DNA from: Omnitrophica WOR_2 bacterium RBG_13_41_10
GTDB taxonomy: Bacteria > Omnitrophota > Gorgyraeia > Gygaellales > Profunditerraquicolaceae
Direction of reading: 5' to 3'
DNA length: 10,533 bases
Assembly: GCA_001805465.1 (NCBI GenBank)
Contig: MHGH01000020.1
Coordinates: 938-11,470, forward strand
A program made the translations under genes and the position numbers. Shown here in pieces: positions 1-7,223 of the stretch. The notes beneath the pieces were generated by a model, which saw nothing but the letters and a program-made list of their open reading frames with translations, was not told the origin of the DNA and ran no database searches. How positions within the stretch are numbered: the stretch's first letter is position 1; every line of letters starts with the position of its first letter.

Positions 1-704
1 ATAAGAAGTATGTATTTGCGGATAAAAGTGCTTAGCGCAAAAAGCATCTTAGTCAGAGTAGGCAAAGTTGCGTCGAACTCTTTAAATAAACCGATAAAAC
101 TGGGGATAATTTTAATAGTCAAAAATAAAAGCGCTGCTAATCCGGCAAACATAAGTATAACCGGATAAATCAGGCTGGATATAACTTTTCTCTTAAAGGC
201 CATATTTCTTTCTAAGAACGCGGCCAAGCGGTCCAAAACAATAGCTAAATTACCGCTGGCCTCCCCGCTTTCCGTTAAATTTACCCATAACTCAGAAAAT
301 ACTTTCGGATGCTTGGACATTGCTTCGTGAAAACTCAAACCCGCCTCCATATCCTTCATTAATTCTTTTAAGACATTATAAAACCTGTAGCTAGGAACTT
401 GTTGAGAGACAATATCCAAACTTTTTAAGATAGTAACTCCGGCGGCTAAAAGGGTGGCTAATTGGCGGGCAAATAATACTAAGTCATCGCCGGTTAATCT
501 ATTACGCCGAAACTTTCTATTTACCACGATGTCCTTTGCTTTGGGGGTTTCGGCGGCAGCTACCGGCGATTCAGGCAAAACACTTACTACAATAAGATTT
601 CTTGCCTGAAGCCGGGCCACTAATTCATCTGCAGAAGCAGTATCTTCCGATCCAGTAATTTTTCTGCCAGTACTATCCCTGGCTATATAAAAGAATTTAG
701 CCAT
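1..704 (-). CDS. gspF: GspF/PilC inner-membrane platform protein (3' end cut by window)
   Basis: My translation from the ATG at 704 stays open to the left edge, giving 234 codons. Family members are about 400 residues, so roughly 60 percent is present. It begins MAKFFYIARDSTGRKITG, the usual GspF/PilC opening. The first T2SSF domain spans about residues 73-195 and carries LFARQLATLLAAGVTILKSL at 77-96 and the family signature ESGEASGNL at 145-153. The first membrane helix lies at about 175-200, followed by a periplasmic stretch. In this family the protein sits in the inner membrane, binds the assembly ATPase and helps extract pilins. The ATG shares a base with the gspE stop (TAATG), and an AGGAG ribosome site lies inside the end of gspE, so the two are probably translationally coupled. 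The family call is secure; pilus versus type II secretion is not decided. Confidence 0.95.
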   Translation of the reverse strand, partial: MAKFFYIARDSTGRKITGSEDTASADELVARLQARNLIVVSVLPESPVAAAETPKAKDIVVNRKFRRNRLTGDDLVLFARQLATLLAAGVTILKSLDIVSQQVPSYRFYNVLKELMKDMEAGLSFHEAMSKHPKVFSELWVNLTESGEASGNLAIVLDRLAAFLERNMAFKRKVISSLIYPVILMFAGLAALLFLTIKIIPSFIGLFKEFDATLPTLTKMLFALSTFIRKYILL

Positions 705-2428
705 TAGTCTGCTCCTAAAGTAACACTTAAAGCCTCTTCTAAGGAAATTACCCCCTCTTCTACTTTTTTTATACTGGATTCATAGAGCGTCTGCATTCCG
801 GTAGCCTTAGCAACTTCCCTGATTTTTTGAAAAGTAGCCCTTTGGCTGATTAAATCGCGGATTTGTTCGTTTATCATCATCACCTCTGCTATACAGATTC
901 TTCCGCGGTAACCTATTTGGCTGCACTTAGTACAACCTCGGGGTTTATAAATTAATCCTGTTTTAAATTTCAGGCCCCCTAATTGCTCAGGGTCAGGCTC
1001 GTATGCTTCTTTGCAATCCGGGCATAGCTTACGGGCTAATCTCTGGGCTACTACGCAAATCAAAGAAGGGGTAATTAAATACGGCTCTATTCCAATATCA
1101 ATAAGGCGGTTTATTGCAGAAGGGGCATCATTGGTGTGTAGGGTACTTAAAACCAGATGGCCAGTTAATGCCGACCGAATACAAATCTCAGCAGTATCTA
1201 AATCCCTGACTTCGCCTACCAGCATAATATCCGGGTCCTGCCTTAAGAAACTACGTAGGGCCGCGGCAAAGTTAAGCCCTATCTCAGGCTTTATCTGCAC
1301 CTGATTTATTCCTTCTAGTTTATATTCTACCGGGTCTTCAATAGTAATGATATTTTTGGTAGGGCTTTTAATTTCGTTCAGTATAGCATATAAAGTAGTG
1401 GTTTTGCCGCTACCAGTAGGACCGGTAAGAAACACCAAACCATAAGGCAACTTAATGGAGTGGCGTATTTCTTCCAACTGTTTAGCATCAAAGCCCAATT
1501 GCGCCAAATCAAGGCTTACTGCGCCTTTATCCAGTATTCTTAAAACAATCTTTTCACCGTATATAGTAGGTATAGTAGATACTCTTATATCTATGGCGCG
1601 GTCTTCCATTTTCACCAAAAACGCACCGTCTTGGGGAAGCCGTTTCTCGGCGATGTCTAACTTACTTAAAATTTTAATACGGGAAATTATGGGAAGGTGC
1701 AAATGCCGCGCAGGAGGAGGTATCTCAAATAATTTTCCGTCGATACGATATCTTAATGATATCCTTTCCTTAAACGGTTCGATATGGATATCAGAGGCGC
1801 GCTCATCAATAGCTTGACGGATAACTAAATCTACCAACTTGACAACCGGCGCCTCCTCGGCACGGGCAATTAATTTATCCAGGCTTAATTCCTGATCTGC
1901 TACATCTTCAGTCAATGTCATAGCTGCTTCTTCTGATATATTCACGTAAGAAGCTTCTACTGCTTCTTCAAACATCTTGGACTTGCCATAAAATTTTTCA
2001 ATGGCCTTGGATATATCGGATTTAGTAGCGATAACCGGGTTAATTTCGCAACCGGTTATTTTTCTTAAATTATCCATCAGGATAAGGTCTAAAGGATCAA
2101 ACAAAGCTACAGTGAGAGAATTTAAGGTGCGGGATAAAGGAAGGACAGTATTTTTTAGCGCAAAATCCTTGGTGACCAGTTCATCTAAATTTTGGTCGGT
2201 AGCCGGCCTTAATTCGCTCCCTTGAGAAAAATAAGGAATCTTTAATTGTTTACCCAAGGCAAAGACCAGCTGGTCTTCCTTGAGTATACCGGATTTAACC
2301 AATACCTCTCCTAACCGGCCGCCTTCCTGTCTCTGGATACCAATTGCTTTTTCTAACTGGGCCTGGCTAATAAACCCTTCTTTAATAAGGAGTTCTCCGA
2401 GCCTCAAATATTTTTCTCTAGCAGGCAT
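704..2428 (-). CDS. gspE: GspE/PilB-type assembly ATPase
   Basis: This is the cytoplasmic hexameric ATPase that powers pilus or pseudopilus assembly; 574 residues is a normal length. Residues 1-150 form a MshEN-type N-terminal domain (RLGELLIKEGFIS at 9-21 and its repeat RLGEVLVKSGILKEDQL at 38-54), a fold that binds cyclic-di-GMP in some relatives. The ATPase core shows Walker A GPTGSGKT (336-343), the Asp box ITIEDPVEY (361-369), Walker B RQDPDIMLVGEVRD (396-409, Glu406) and the His box STLHTND (428-434). A zinc-binding pair CPDC (469-472) and CTKC (499-502) marks an extension ATPase rather than a PilT retraction ATPase. The gene starts 23 bases after the secretin stop. Unlike most neighbours it has no Shine-Dalgarno match: the bases just before the ATG are pyrimidine and A rich. 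All catalytic motifs are intact. It could equally be called pilB. Confidence 0.96.
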   Translation of the reverse strand: MPAREKYLRLGELLIKEGFISQAQLEKAIGIQRQEGGRLGEVLVKSGILKEDQLVFALGKQLKIPYFSQGSELRPATDQNLDELVTKDFALKNTVLPLSRTLNSLTVALFDPLDLILMDNLRKITGCEINPVIATKSDISKAIEKFYGKSKMFEEAVEASYVNISEEAAMTLTEDVADQELSLDKLIARAEEAPVVKLVDLVIRQAIDERASDIHIEPFKERISLRYRIDGKLFEIPPPARHLHLPIISRIKILSKLDIAEKRLPQDGAFLVKMEDRAIDIRVSTIPTIYGEKIVLRILDKGAVSLDLAQLGFDAKQLEEIRHSIKLPYGLVFLTGPTGSGKTTTLYAILNEIKSPTKNIITIEDPVEYKLEGINQVQIKPEIGLNFAAALRSFLRQDPDIMLVGEVRDLDTAEICIRSALTGHLVLSTLHTNDAPSAINRLIDIGIEPYLITPSLICVVAQRLARKLCPDCKEAYEPDPEQLGGLKFKTGLIYKPRGCTKCSQIGYRGRICIAEVMMINEQIRDLISQRATFQKIREVAKATGMQTLYESSIKKVEEGVISLEEALSVTLGAD

Positions 2429-2451
2429 GGGTGTTTTAGGGTTCGTTATAT

Positions 2452-3921
2452 CTATTCTTTGGTTTTTTCTAAACTGTCTAAACTGCTACTTACAGCTATC
2501 AGGCGGTCAAATACTGAGTTCGTGCTTTTATCTTTTTCCGAAAGAGTAATATTTTGCAAAGCAGCAGCCGGAGTATTTAAATCCCTGATAATGCGAGGGG
2601 TAATAAAAACTATTAACTCGCGGTCAATATCCTTAGTTTGATTCTTGTGCCTGAATAGAATCCCGATAAAGGGAATATCCCCTAAGATAGGGAGCTTCTT
2701 TTCTACTACCGCTTTATCCTTATGCAATAGCCCTCCCAACATCACGGTTTCTCCATCGCGGACTTTTACTATAGATTTAGTGCTTCTGACTTCGGCATCT
2801 GATTGACTGGTCCAGACCGCATTCGTGCTGGTAATACTTGATTTAGGATTAATCACTAAAGTAATCTCGTTAGTGTCCGAATTTATACGCGGGGTTACCC
2901 TTAAAAAAATCCCTGTCCCTTCTTTAGTTAAGGCCAAATCAGTAGACCTGATGTACTTACGGTCAGTTACTACTACCACGTTACTTGTGGTTAAATTGGT
3001 TGTGTCTTCAGTGCCAACTATTTCGTCTTTAGTAATTGTTATTTCGGCAGTCTCATTATCTAAGGTTAAAAGTCTTGGCCGGGCTAAATACTTGGTATCG
3101 CTCTGAGTCCTTAAAAAATCTAAGGCCTCAAAGTATGTTGAGCCAAAAGTCACCGCACCTGCTGCTCCTTTCTGAGCTATTGAACCAAAGTATTGTATTG
3201 CCCTTCGACCACTGCCATGTATAGCAAGAGTAAAAGGGCTTTCTCCAAAATCAAATCCTAGTTTGTCTACCACATCTTTTTTTACATCTAATATCTCTAC
3301 ATCCAGCATTACCTGAAGTTGGGGTATATCCAATGAAGCAATTATGCGGTCAATATCCGTAAATCTGCTGGGAATATCAGTAATAATTAAACTATTGGTA
3401 CTATTATCCTCGGTAATCTGTCCCTCTTTGCTTAAGACCTGCTTTATGGAATCAATCATACCTGTACCATCGACAGCACCGCTACCAGAAGCATCAGTCA
3501 ACATTGCGCTCTTTTCTTTTTGCATTCTGGCGCTGGGAACAGAGCGGTATTTAAGATAGTAAACCTTTGTCACTGTCTCTAATTCCGGTTTTCCCCAGTC
3601 TTTTACCGAAAAAATATTAGCTGTTTCGTCAAATTCATAACTAAGGTTATTGGCTTTAAATAATTTGTCCATAGCATCTTTTACCGGCACCTTATCCATA
3701 TAAAGGGTCAATTTCCTGTCCTGCACTGCCTCTGAGGCAATAAAATTCATTCCGGACTGCATAGAAAATATCTTCAATATATCCTTGAGGCTGGCGTCTT
3801 TAAAATCCATGGAGATGGTTGCCTCCGGATTAAAATAAGGCAACTCTGATTCGGCATTCAGGCGCGGTGAGAATAAGCAAAAAGAAAGAATAAAAACAAA
3901 TACCCTGAAATAATTTTTCAT
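2452..3921 (-). CDS. gspD: GspD/PilQ-family secretin (outer-membrane channel)
   Basis: This is the outer-membrane gate through which a pilus or secreted protein passes. A signal peptide (residues 1-23, ending LNA) is followed by an N0/STN domain at about 34-105 (ISMDFKDASLKDILKIFSMQSGMNF) and one N1-type domain at about 115-200 (VTKVYYLKYRSVPSA ... NSLIITDIPSRFTDIDRIIASLD). The secretin domain at about 203-445 includes VMLDVEILDV, RPRLLTLDNETAEI and the signature PILGDIPFIGILFR (411-424). At 489 residues it is shorter than typical GspD (about 650) and seems to have a single N1-type repeat and no AMIN domains. The last 45 residues are a polar Ser/Lys/Asp-rich tail, where pilotins bind in some secretins. 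A near-perfect TAAGGAGGT ribosome site overlaps the stop of the upstream pilP-like gene, so this start is secure and probably strongly translated. Confidence 0.95.
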   Translation of the reverse strand: MKNYFRVFVFILSFCLFSPRLNAESELPYFNPEATISMDFKDASLKDILKIFSMQSGMNFIASEAVQDRKLTLYMDKVPVKDAMDKLFKANNLSYEFDETANIFSVKDWGKPELETVTKVYYLKYRSVPSARMQKEKSAMLTDASGSGAVDGTGMIDSIKQVLSKEGQITEDNSTNSLIITDIPSRFTDIDRIIASLDIPQLQVMLDVEILDVKKDVVDKLGFDFGESPFTLAIHGSGRRAIQYFGSIAQKGAAGAVTFGSTYFEALDFLRTQSDTKYLARPRLLTLDNETAEITITKDEIVGTEDTTNLTTSNVVVVTDRKYIRSTDLALTKEGTGIFLRVTPRINSDTNEITLVINPKSSITSTNAVWTSQSDAEVRSTKSIVKVRDGETVMLGGLLHKDKAVVEKKLPILGDIPFIGILFRHKNQTKDIDRELIVFITPRIIRDLNTPAAALQNITLSEKDKSTNSVFDRLIAVSSSLDSLEKTKE

Positions 3922-3931
3922 TATTACCTCC

Positions 3932-4351
3932 TTATTTACCTGTTCCCGGCGAAGGCAGATTATATATCCGGTTTGCGAAAGATACAGTTATGCCGGTTTT
4001 ATTAATATCTACGATATTTACTCCTGCTATGCTATCTCCGGGTTTTACTACTTTATCATTTATAATTGCCTGAGGAAAAATTCCGCCCCAGACTATTCCG
4101 CTAATGTTTAATGCCGGTAACGGCACCTCTGGCGCCGACTGCTGTGTAGCAGACGTAGCCGGTGGCTCAATTATTTTCTCTTTCTTCTCTAGAGACCAAA
4201 AAGGATCCCTTAAGCTGTCTGCTTTATATTCTACCGTTGTCCGTAAAGGAATTTGCGTCAATGGCTCTTCTATAGCCACGGCTTCTTTAGTAATAAAAAA
4301 TAAAAACGTTAATAGAAATAATATAACAATCTTTTCTTTTAAACGCGTCAT
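3932..4351 (-). CDS. pilP: PilP/GspC-like periplasmic linker protein
   Basis: This is a 139-residue protein with an uncleaved anchor or signal sequence at about 8-26 (IVILFLLTFLFFITKEAVA). A linker contains the PilP-like landmark LRDPFW (47-52), then a Pro/Ala/Gln-rich stretch (60-80). A compact beta domain at about 81-133 (LNISGIVWGG ... AIINDKVVKPGDSIAGVNIVDINKTGITVSF) matches the pattern of the PilP C-terminal and GspC homology-region domains. Such proteins join the inner-membrane platform to the N0 domain of the secretin, and the secretin follows here after 10 bases. There is no lipobox cysteine, unlike classical lipoprotein PilP, so it is held by the N-terminal helix or is periplasmic, as GspC is. 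It begins one base after the PilO-like stop with only a weak ribosome site, suggesting coupled translation. The role rests on architecture and position more than on strong motifs. Confidence 0.78.
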   Translation of the reverse strand: MTRLKEKIVILFLLTFLFFITKEAVAIEEPLTQIPLRTTVEYKADSLRDPFWSLEKKEKIIEPPATSATQQSAPEVPLPALNISGIVWGGIFPQAIINDKVVKPGDSIAGVNIVDINKTGITVSFANRIYNLPSPGTGK

Positions 4352-4352
4352 T

Positions 4353-4889
4353 TTAGTTTCTAAAGGTAATGGTGCTTAATATCAAATCAGCTTGCAAAAT
4401 ATCCGGTGCTTCTTTTTGCGATAATATTTTTATATTGATCTTGTCCACAAAATAAACATCAGGGTTATTCTCTAAAGTATTGATAAATTTAGCTATGGTA
4501 TTATAACTATCCGCATTAATGCTTAAACTAAAGGTGTGCTTCACATAGGCCTGGAGCTCTTCTTTTCTTTCCGGCTTAATGGAAATAATCCTAATTGCAT
4601 ATTGGTTAGCAATGTTGCTGATAGTGCTCATTGCCAAAGAAAGGTCCTTTTTATTAAGAAAGTCTTTATAAGAACTGGCCTTCTTTTCTGATTCAGCAAT
4701 CTTATCCAACGCTTCGTTCTTTTTTATTTCAATATCTTTCTGGATATTCAGGGTTTCCATATTCTTTGCCTGTAATTTAAATAAGTTAACAGCAATATAT
4801 ATAGTTACTAATATAATTAAAGCATTAATAATCTTGTCTTTGTTGGAGGCTAAACTATTTAAATTTAGGTTTAAATTTATGCCCTTCAT
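4353..4889 (-). CDS. pilO: PilO/GspM-like inner-membrane protein
   Basis: This is a small bitopic protein: short cytoplasmic N-terminus, one membrane helix at about 21-41 (IINALIILVTIYIAVNLFKL), a periplasmic coiled coil at about 45-80 rich in Lys and Glu, then an alpha/beta ferredoxin-like domain to the end (ISIKPERKEELQAYVKHTFSLSINADSYNTIAKFINTLEN). That layout is the PilO/GspM one, and the protein would pair with the PilN part of the upstream fusion. I choose the ATG at 4889, which shares its A with the stop of the upstream gene (TAATG, with AGGGA just before). A longer frame from 4916 would need a TTG start inside the neighbour and adds nine residues with no family features. The next gene starts one base after its stop. 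Sequence in this family is weakly conserved, so the call leans on topology and order. Confidence 0.85.
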   Translation of the reverse strand: MKGINLNLNLNSLASNKDKIINALIILVTIYIAVNLFKLQAKNMETLNIQKDIEIKKNEALDKIAESEKKASSYKDFLNKKDLSLAMSTISNIANQYAIRIISIKPERKEELQAYVKHTFSLSINADSYNTIAKFINTLENNPDVYFVDKINIKILSQKEAPDILQADLILSTITFRN

Positions 4890-6445
4890 TATTCCCTGCC
4901 TGTAATATTTTGGCAAATAATGTTAAAGCGTGTTTTGGCGTCCTCGCCTTGCTGCGCGCGGTCTACAGAAACAATATTTATTTCCTGAAAATATTTAAAA
5001 ATGGGTGAGCTCTTTAATTTTGCCAAAAAGCTATTCACCGAATTTATTTCTTTGCTGCCATCTCCCAAAGATACTATCCCCTCTAAATTTAGCGTCAATT
5101 GCTTCTGTTCATGGCGGCCTTCAAAAGATAGGCCCGTCAACCACATCCCTTCTTCTAATATCCGAGGCAAAGTATCAAGTATATTTGTAAGATAAACTTG
5201 GTTAGAGATTAAATTATCCAAGGTATCTAATTTTTGCTTGTAACCTGCATAGATATTGTTTAATTCATCGTAGCTTGCGCTTACATTGGCAGTAGCAACA
5301 ACCGGCCTTTGAGCTATTGCGTTTGCTATTTCTTTTCTTAGGGGCAATGCCCGGTAAATACCGAAGATAAAAATTAATGCACAAAAAGATATACACCCTG
5401 CTATCACCTTAATATTTAATCTGGGCCGCAGCAAGGTTACCGCGCGTGCAGACGGCTTAAATCCTAATGCAGTTTTTATAACTTTTTCTTTAGCGGATAA
5501 AAGATTGATAGTTAATTCTGTTTTAACCTCGGGAATAGAACCGCTATAAGCTTTTATTAACGCCAAAGACAATGTCCCGGGCCTATCCAGATATTTGGTA
5601 ATATCTAAAAGTTCGCTAGTGACGCCTATATCCCTTGCTGCTGAATCCATATCTAACTGATAATCTTGTCCGGTAATAAAGAAAAGTTTGCTTATGGTTC
5701 TAGAGGAAAACTTACGGTTATAATAATCAAGGGAAATACGTAATTCCCGTTTTAGTTTTTCTAACACCCGGGTAGCTTTATCTTCCTGCGGCTTAATATC
5801 CTGTTCATGCGTAGTGCTAATGAAGGTGATATCACGGCTAAACAAGGGAAAACCGTCCTCTATAACCATAAAGTTGGTTTCGTCATCTTTTACCAGGTCT
5901 GCTGCCACTACGGCAATCACGCCATTGGTTTTAATGCCGATTAATTTTAATAATCTTAAGATACTAAAACCGGCATATTCTATCGAGTTTACCTTGAGGC
6001 CCAGTTGGCTTAAAATAGCCAAATATTTACCCAAGGCTTCTTTTTTAATCCCGGCAAATAAAATATTATTTCTATGGCTGGATTTATCTACTTTGCGCTG
6101 AAAATCCAAAACCAGTTCTTCTACCCGAAAAGGAATGTATTTTTTAACTTCGAAATTTACCGCTGTTTGTAGTTCTTCCCTGGATAAAAGCGGCATATCA
6201 AAATTACGGATAATTAAATCTTTGCCTGATAAAATAATTACAGCTTCTTTTGCTTCAATTTTATTAGCGACTAATTCGTCTTTAAGCAGTGTGCCTAATT
6301 TGATTTCTAAGGGGACCTTTTCCTCTGTTAAATCAACAGGTGCAACCAGTGAAAGGGGAACCTGGGAGAGATTAAGTGGCCGTTTGTTTTTAGATTCTAC
6401 AAGGCTGATCACTGAAGACCCGAAATATACGCCTAAAACACTCAT
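4889..6445 (-). CDS. pilM: PilM-PilN fusion (GspL-like) of the pilus/secretion platform
   Basis: This is a 518-residue protein joining two usually separate platform proteins. Residues 1-305 are a PilM actin-like cytoplasmic domain with the family landmark AVNFEVKKYIPFRVEELVLDFQ (95-116). At 311-321 comes TINLLSAKEKV, resembling the INLLP opening of free-standing PilN, then a membrane helix at about 345-366, a coiled region (391-425) and a periplasmic alpha/beta domain to 518. This is the same topology as GspL. The first phosphate loop reads VYFGSSVISLVE where active PilM has D-I-G-S-S, and the second lacks the DIG and GG signatures, so ATP binding is doubtful. It starts inside the stop of the HTH gene (ATGA) with CAGGAGAC upstream, and its own stop overlaps the pilO start. 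The fold assignment is firm; loss of nucleotide binding is inference. Confidence 0.93.
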   Translation of the reverse strand: MSVLGVYFGSSVISLVESKNKRPLNLSQVPLSLVAPVDLTEEKVPLEIKLGTLLKDELVANKIEAKEAVIILSGKDLIIRNFDMPLLSREELQTAVNFEVKKYIPFRVEELVLDFQRKVDKSSHRNNILFAGIKKEALGKYLAILSQLGLKVNSIEYAGFSILRLLKLIGIKTNGVIAVVAADLVKDDETNFMVIEDGFPLFSRDITFISTTHEQDIKPQEDKATRVLEKLKRELRISLDYYNRKFSSRTISKLFFITGQDYQLDMDSAARDIGVTSELLDITKYLDRPGTLSLALIKAYSGSIPEVKTELTINLLSAKEKVIKTALGFKPSARAVTLLRPRLNIKVIAGCISFCALIFIFGIYRALPLRKEIANAIAQRPVVATANVSASYDELNNIYAGYKQKLDTLDNLISNQVYLTNILDTLPRILEEGMWLTGLSFEGRHEQKQLTLNLEGIVSLGDGSKEINSVNSFLAKLKSSPIFKYFQEINIVSVDRAQQGEDAKTRFNIICQNITGRE

Positions 6446-6633
6446 TGTCCGTCTCCTGTTTTAATTAAGCGCCTTCTACTTTTTAGCCAAGCATCCACGT
6501 CTCTACGGTCGAATCTCCAGACTCCCCCTACTTTCATCCCAGAGATCTTCCCCTGATGTAGCCAATTATAGATAGTCTGTTTTTTTAATCTCAGATAATC
6601 CGCTAATTCATCAATATCAATCAGTCGAGGCAT
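6442..6633 (-). CDS. Excisionase-family helix-turn-helix DNA-binding protein
   Basis: This is a 63-residue single-domain protein of the MerR-like HTH_17/excisionase type: IDIDELADYLRLKKQTIYNWLHQGKISGMKVGGVWRFDRRDVDAWL. The helix-turn-helix covers about 6-26, and the wing holds the standard KVGG.WRF.R.DVD.WL ending. Such proteins bind short direct repeats in DNA and usually act as regulators or architectural factors. No integrase or phage gene is nearby, so a recombination role is unlikely here. It is the first gene of the pilM-to-gspF unit and overlaps pilM by ATGA. An AAGGA ribosome site sits seven bases before its ATG, and it has a good promoter and a direct-repeat array upstream. I infer that it controls its own operon, but nothing in the sequence proves this. 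Confidence 0.9.
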   Translation of the reverse strand: MPRLIDIDELADYLRLKKQTIYNWLHQGKISGMKVGGVWRFDRRDVDAWLKSRRRLIKTGDGQ

Positions 6634-6672
6634 ACCTAATTCCTTATTTCATAATAAACTACAGTGTTTTTC

Positions 6673-6701
6673 ATTAAATCATAAAAGACTTATCTTGTCA
6701 A
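6673..6701 (-). promoter_or_regulatory. Sigma70-type promoter for the HTH-pilM-gspF operon
   Basis: On the minus strand a perfect -35 TTGACA (6696-6701) is followed after 17 bases by TTTAAT (6673-6678), one mismatch from TATAAT. The predicted start is near 6666, leaving a leader of about 33 bases that contains the AAGGA ribosome site of the HTH gene. Spacing and position are ideal; no transcript evidence is available. Confidence 0.75.
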
Positions 6702-6713
6702 GTGTTTTTTTAT

Positions 6714-6812
6714 ATAGACTTACTTATACTTACTTAGAGGCAAATTTTAATCTTAAAATAGCCCTAAATTTAGGCATATAATTTTATAATAGGCTTACTT
6801 AGATTATAATAG
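6714..6812. repeat. Short direct-repeat cluster upstream of the HTH-pilM promoter
   Basis: On the plus strand ACTTACTTAT and ACTTACTTAG stand in tandem at 6718-6727 and 6728-6737, a 10-base period. A third copy, GCTTACTTAG, is at 6793-6802. Copies one and three share the longer core ATAGRCTTACTTAK (6714-6727, 6789-6802). TTATAATAG also occurs twice, at 6784-6792 and 6804-6812, 20 bases apart. Spacings of 10 and 20 bases put sites on one face of the helix. The cluster starts about 12 bases upstream of the -35 box, a place suited to an activator or autoregulator. Low sequence complexity makes chance a real alternative. Confidence 0.55.
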
Positions 6813-6833
6813 ATTTTTAAGAAGAAGTAGAGA

Positions 6834-7223
6834 TTAAGGAGCGTAGGTATATTCCGCAGCCACCTTAATACAGGTGGTGTTACCGGGAGAGGTTGTACAG
6901 CCTAACGAACCATAAGGAATAGTAGTAATCTGAACACGATTATTTAAAATAGAGCTTGGACGGAAATCATCAGCACTAAATGTCCACCAACAACCGCCGC
7001 TGCATGAACCTGCTGTCCAGGCACCCGTCCTTAATTGCTCGATAGCATAATTCACTCCGGCTTGGCTAGCATAATAGGCCTGGATGCGGCTGGTTTGATG
7101 GTGGGTAAACCGGGCCTGGCTGACCATGATAGAAAGAACCACAGAGGCCAAAGCAGAAACAATGACAATGGTCATTAAAACTATAAACAAAACTACCCCT
7201 CTTTTATCGGTTTTACTAAACAT
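6834..7223 (-). CDS. PilX/GspK-like minor pilin-type protein
   Basis: This is a 129-residue protein beginning with a short basic leader and KRGVVLFIVLMTIVIVSALASVVLSIM (7-33), the pattern of PilX N-terminal and GspK proteins. The likely prepilin-peptidase cut is after Gly9, and position 5 of the mature form is not glutamate, as in GspK. The helix continues into SRIQAYYASQAGVNYAIEQL (45-64), the family's typical AxxAGxxxA-like stretch. The remaining domain is small, with four cysteines (74, 78, 109, 118) that could form disulfides outside the membrane. It probably caps or primes the pilus or pseudopilus built by the downstream operon. The ATG overlaps the winged-helix gene by eight bases (ATGTTTAG), with only a weak purine-rich ribosome site, so translation is likely coupled. 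At 129 residues it is short for GspK, but I see no sign of breakage. Confidence 0.85.
   Translation of the reverse strand: MFSKTDKRGVVLFIVLMTIVIVSALASVVLSIMVSQARFTHHQTSRIQAYYASQAGVNYAIEQLRTGAWTAGSCSGGCWWTFSADDFRPSSILNNRVQITTIPYGSLGCTTSPGNTTCIKVAAEYTYAP

Noticed and set aside
4890..4916. Longer PilO-like protein starting at 4916
   Set aside because: The codon there is TTG inside the upstream gene. The ATG at 4889, overlapping that gene's stop, fits the pattern of the operon.
1011..6464. Plus-strand open frames of 60-120 codons across the pilus genes
   Set aside because: All lie opposite well-supported minus-strand genes, have no recognisable domains and no consistent ribosome sites. They are antisense shadows.
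6442..6633. Prophage or integrative element marked by the excisionase-type protein
   Set aside because: No integrase, attachment repeat, tRNA or phage gene is seen. The gene is coupled to pilM, so a regulatory role fits better.
6834..7223. Minor-pilin gene as a truncated pseudogene
   Set aside because: It is short, but the frame is clean, the N-terminal signature is complete and the end reads as an ordinary beta strand. No remnant of a longer frame is visible downstream.
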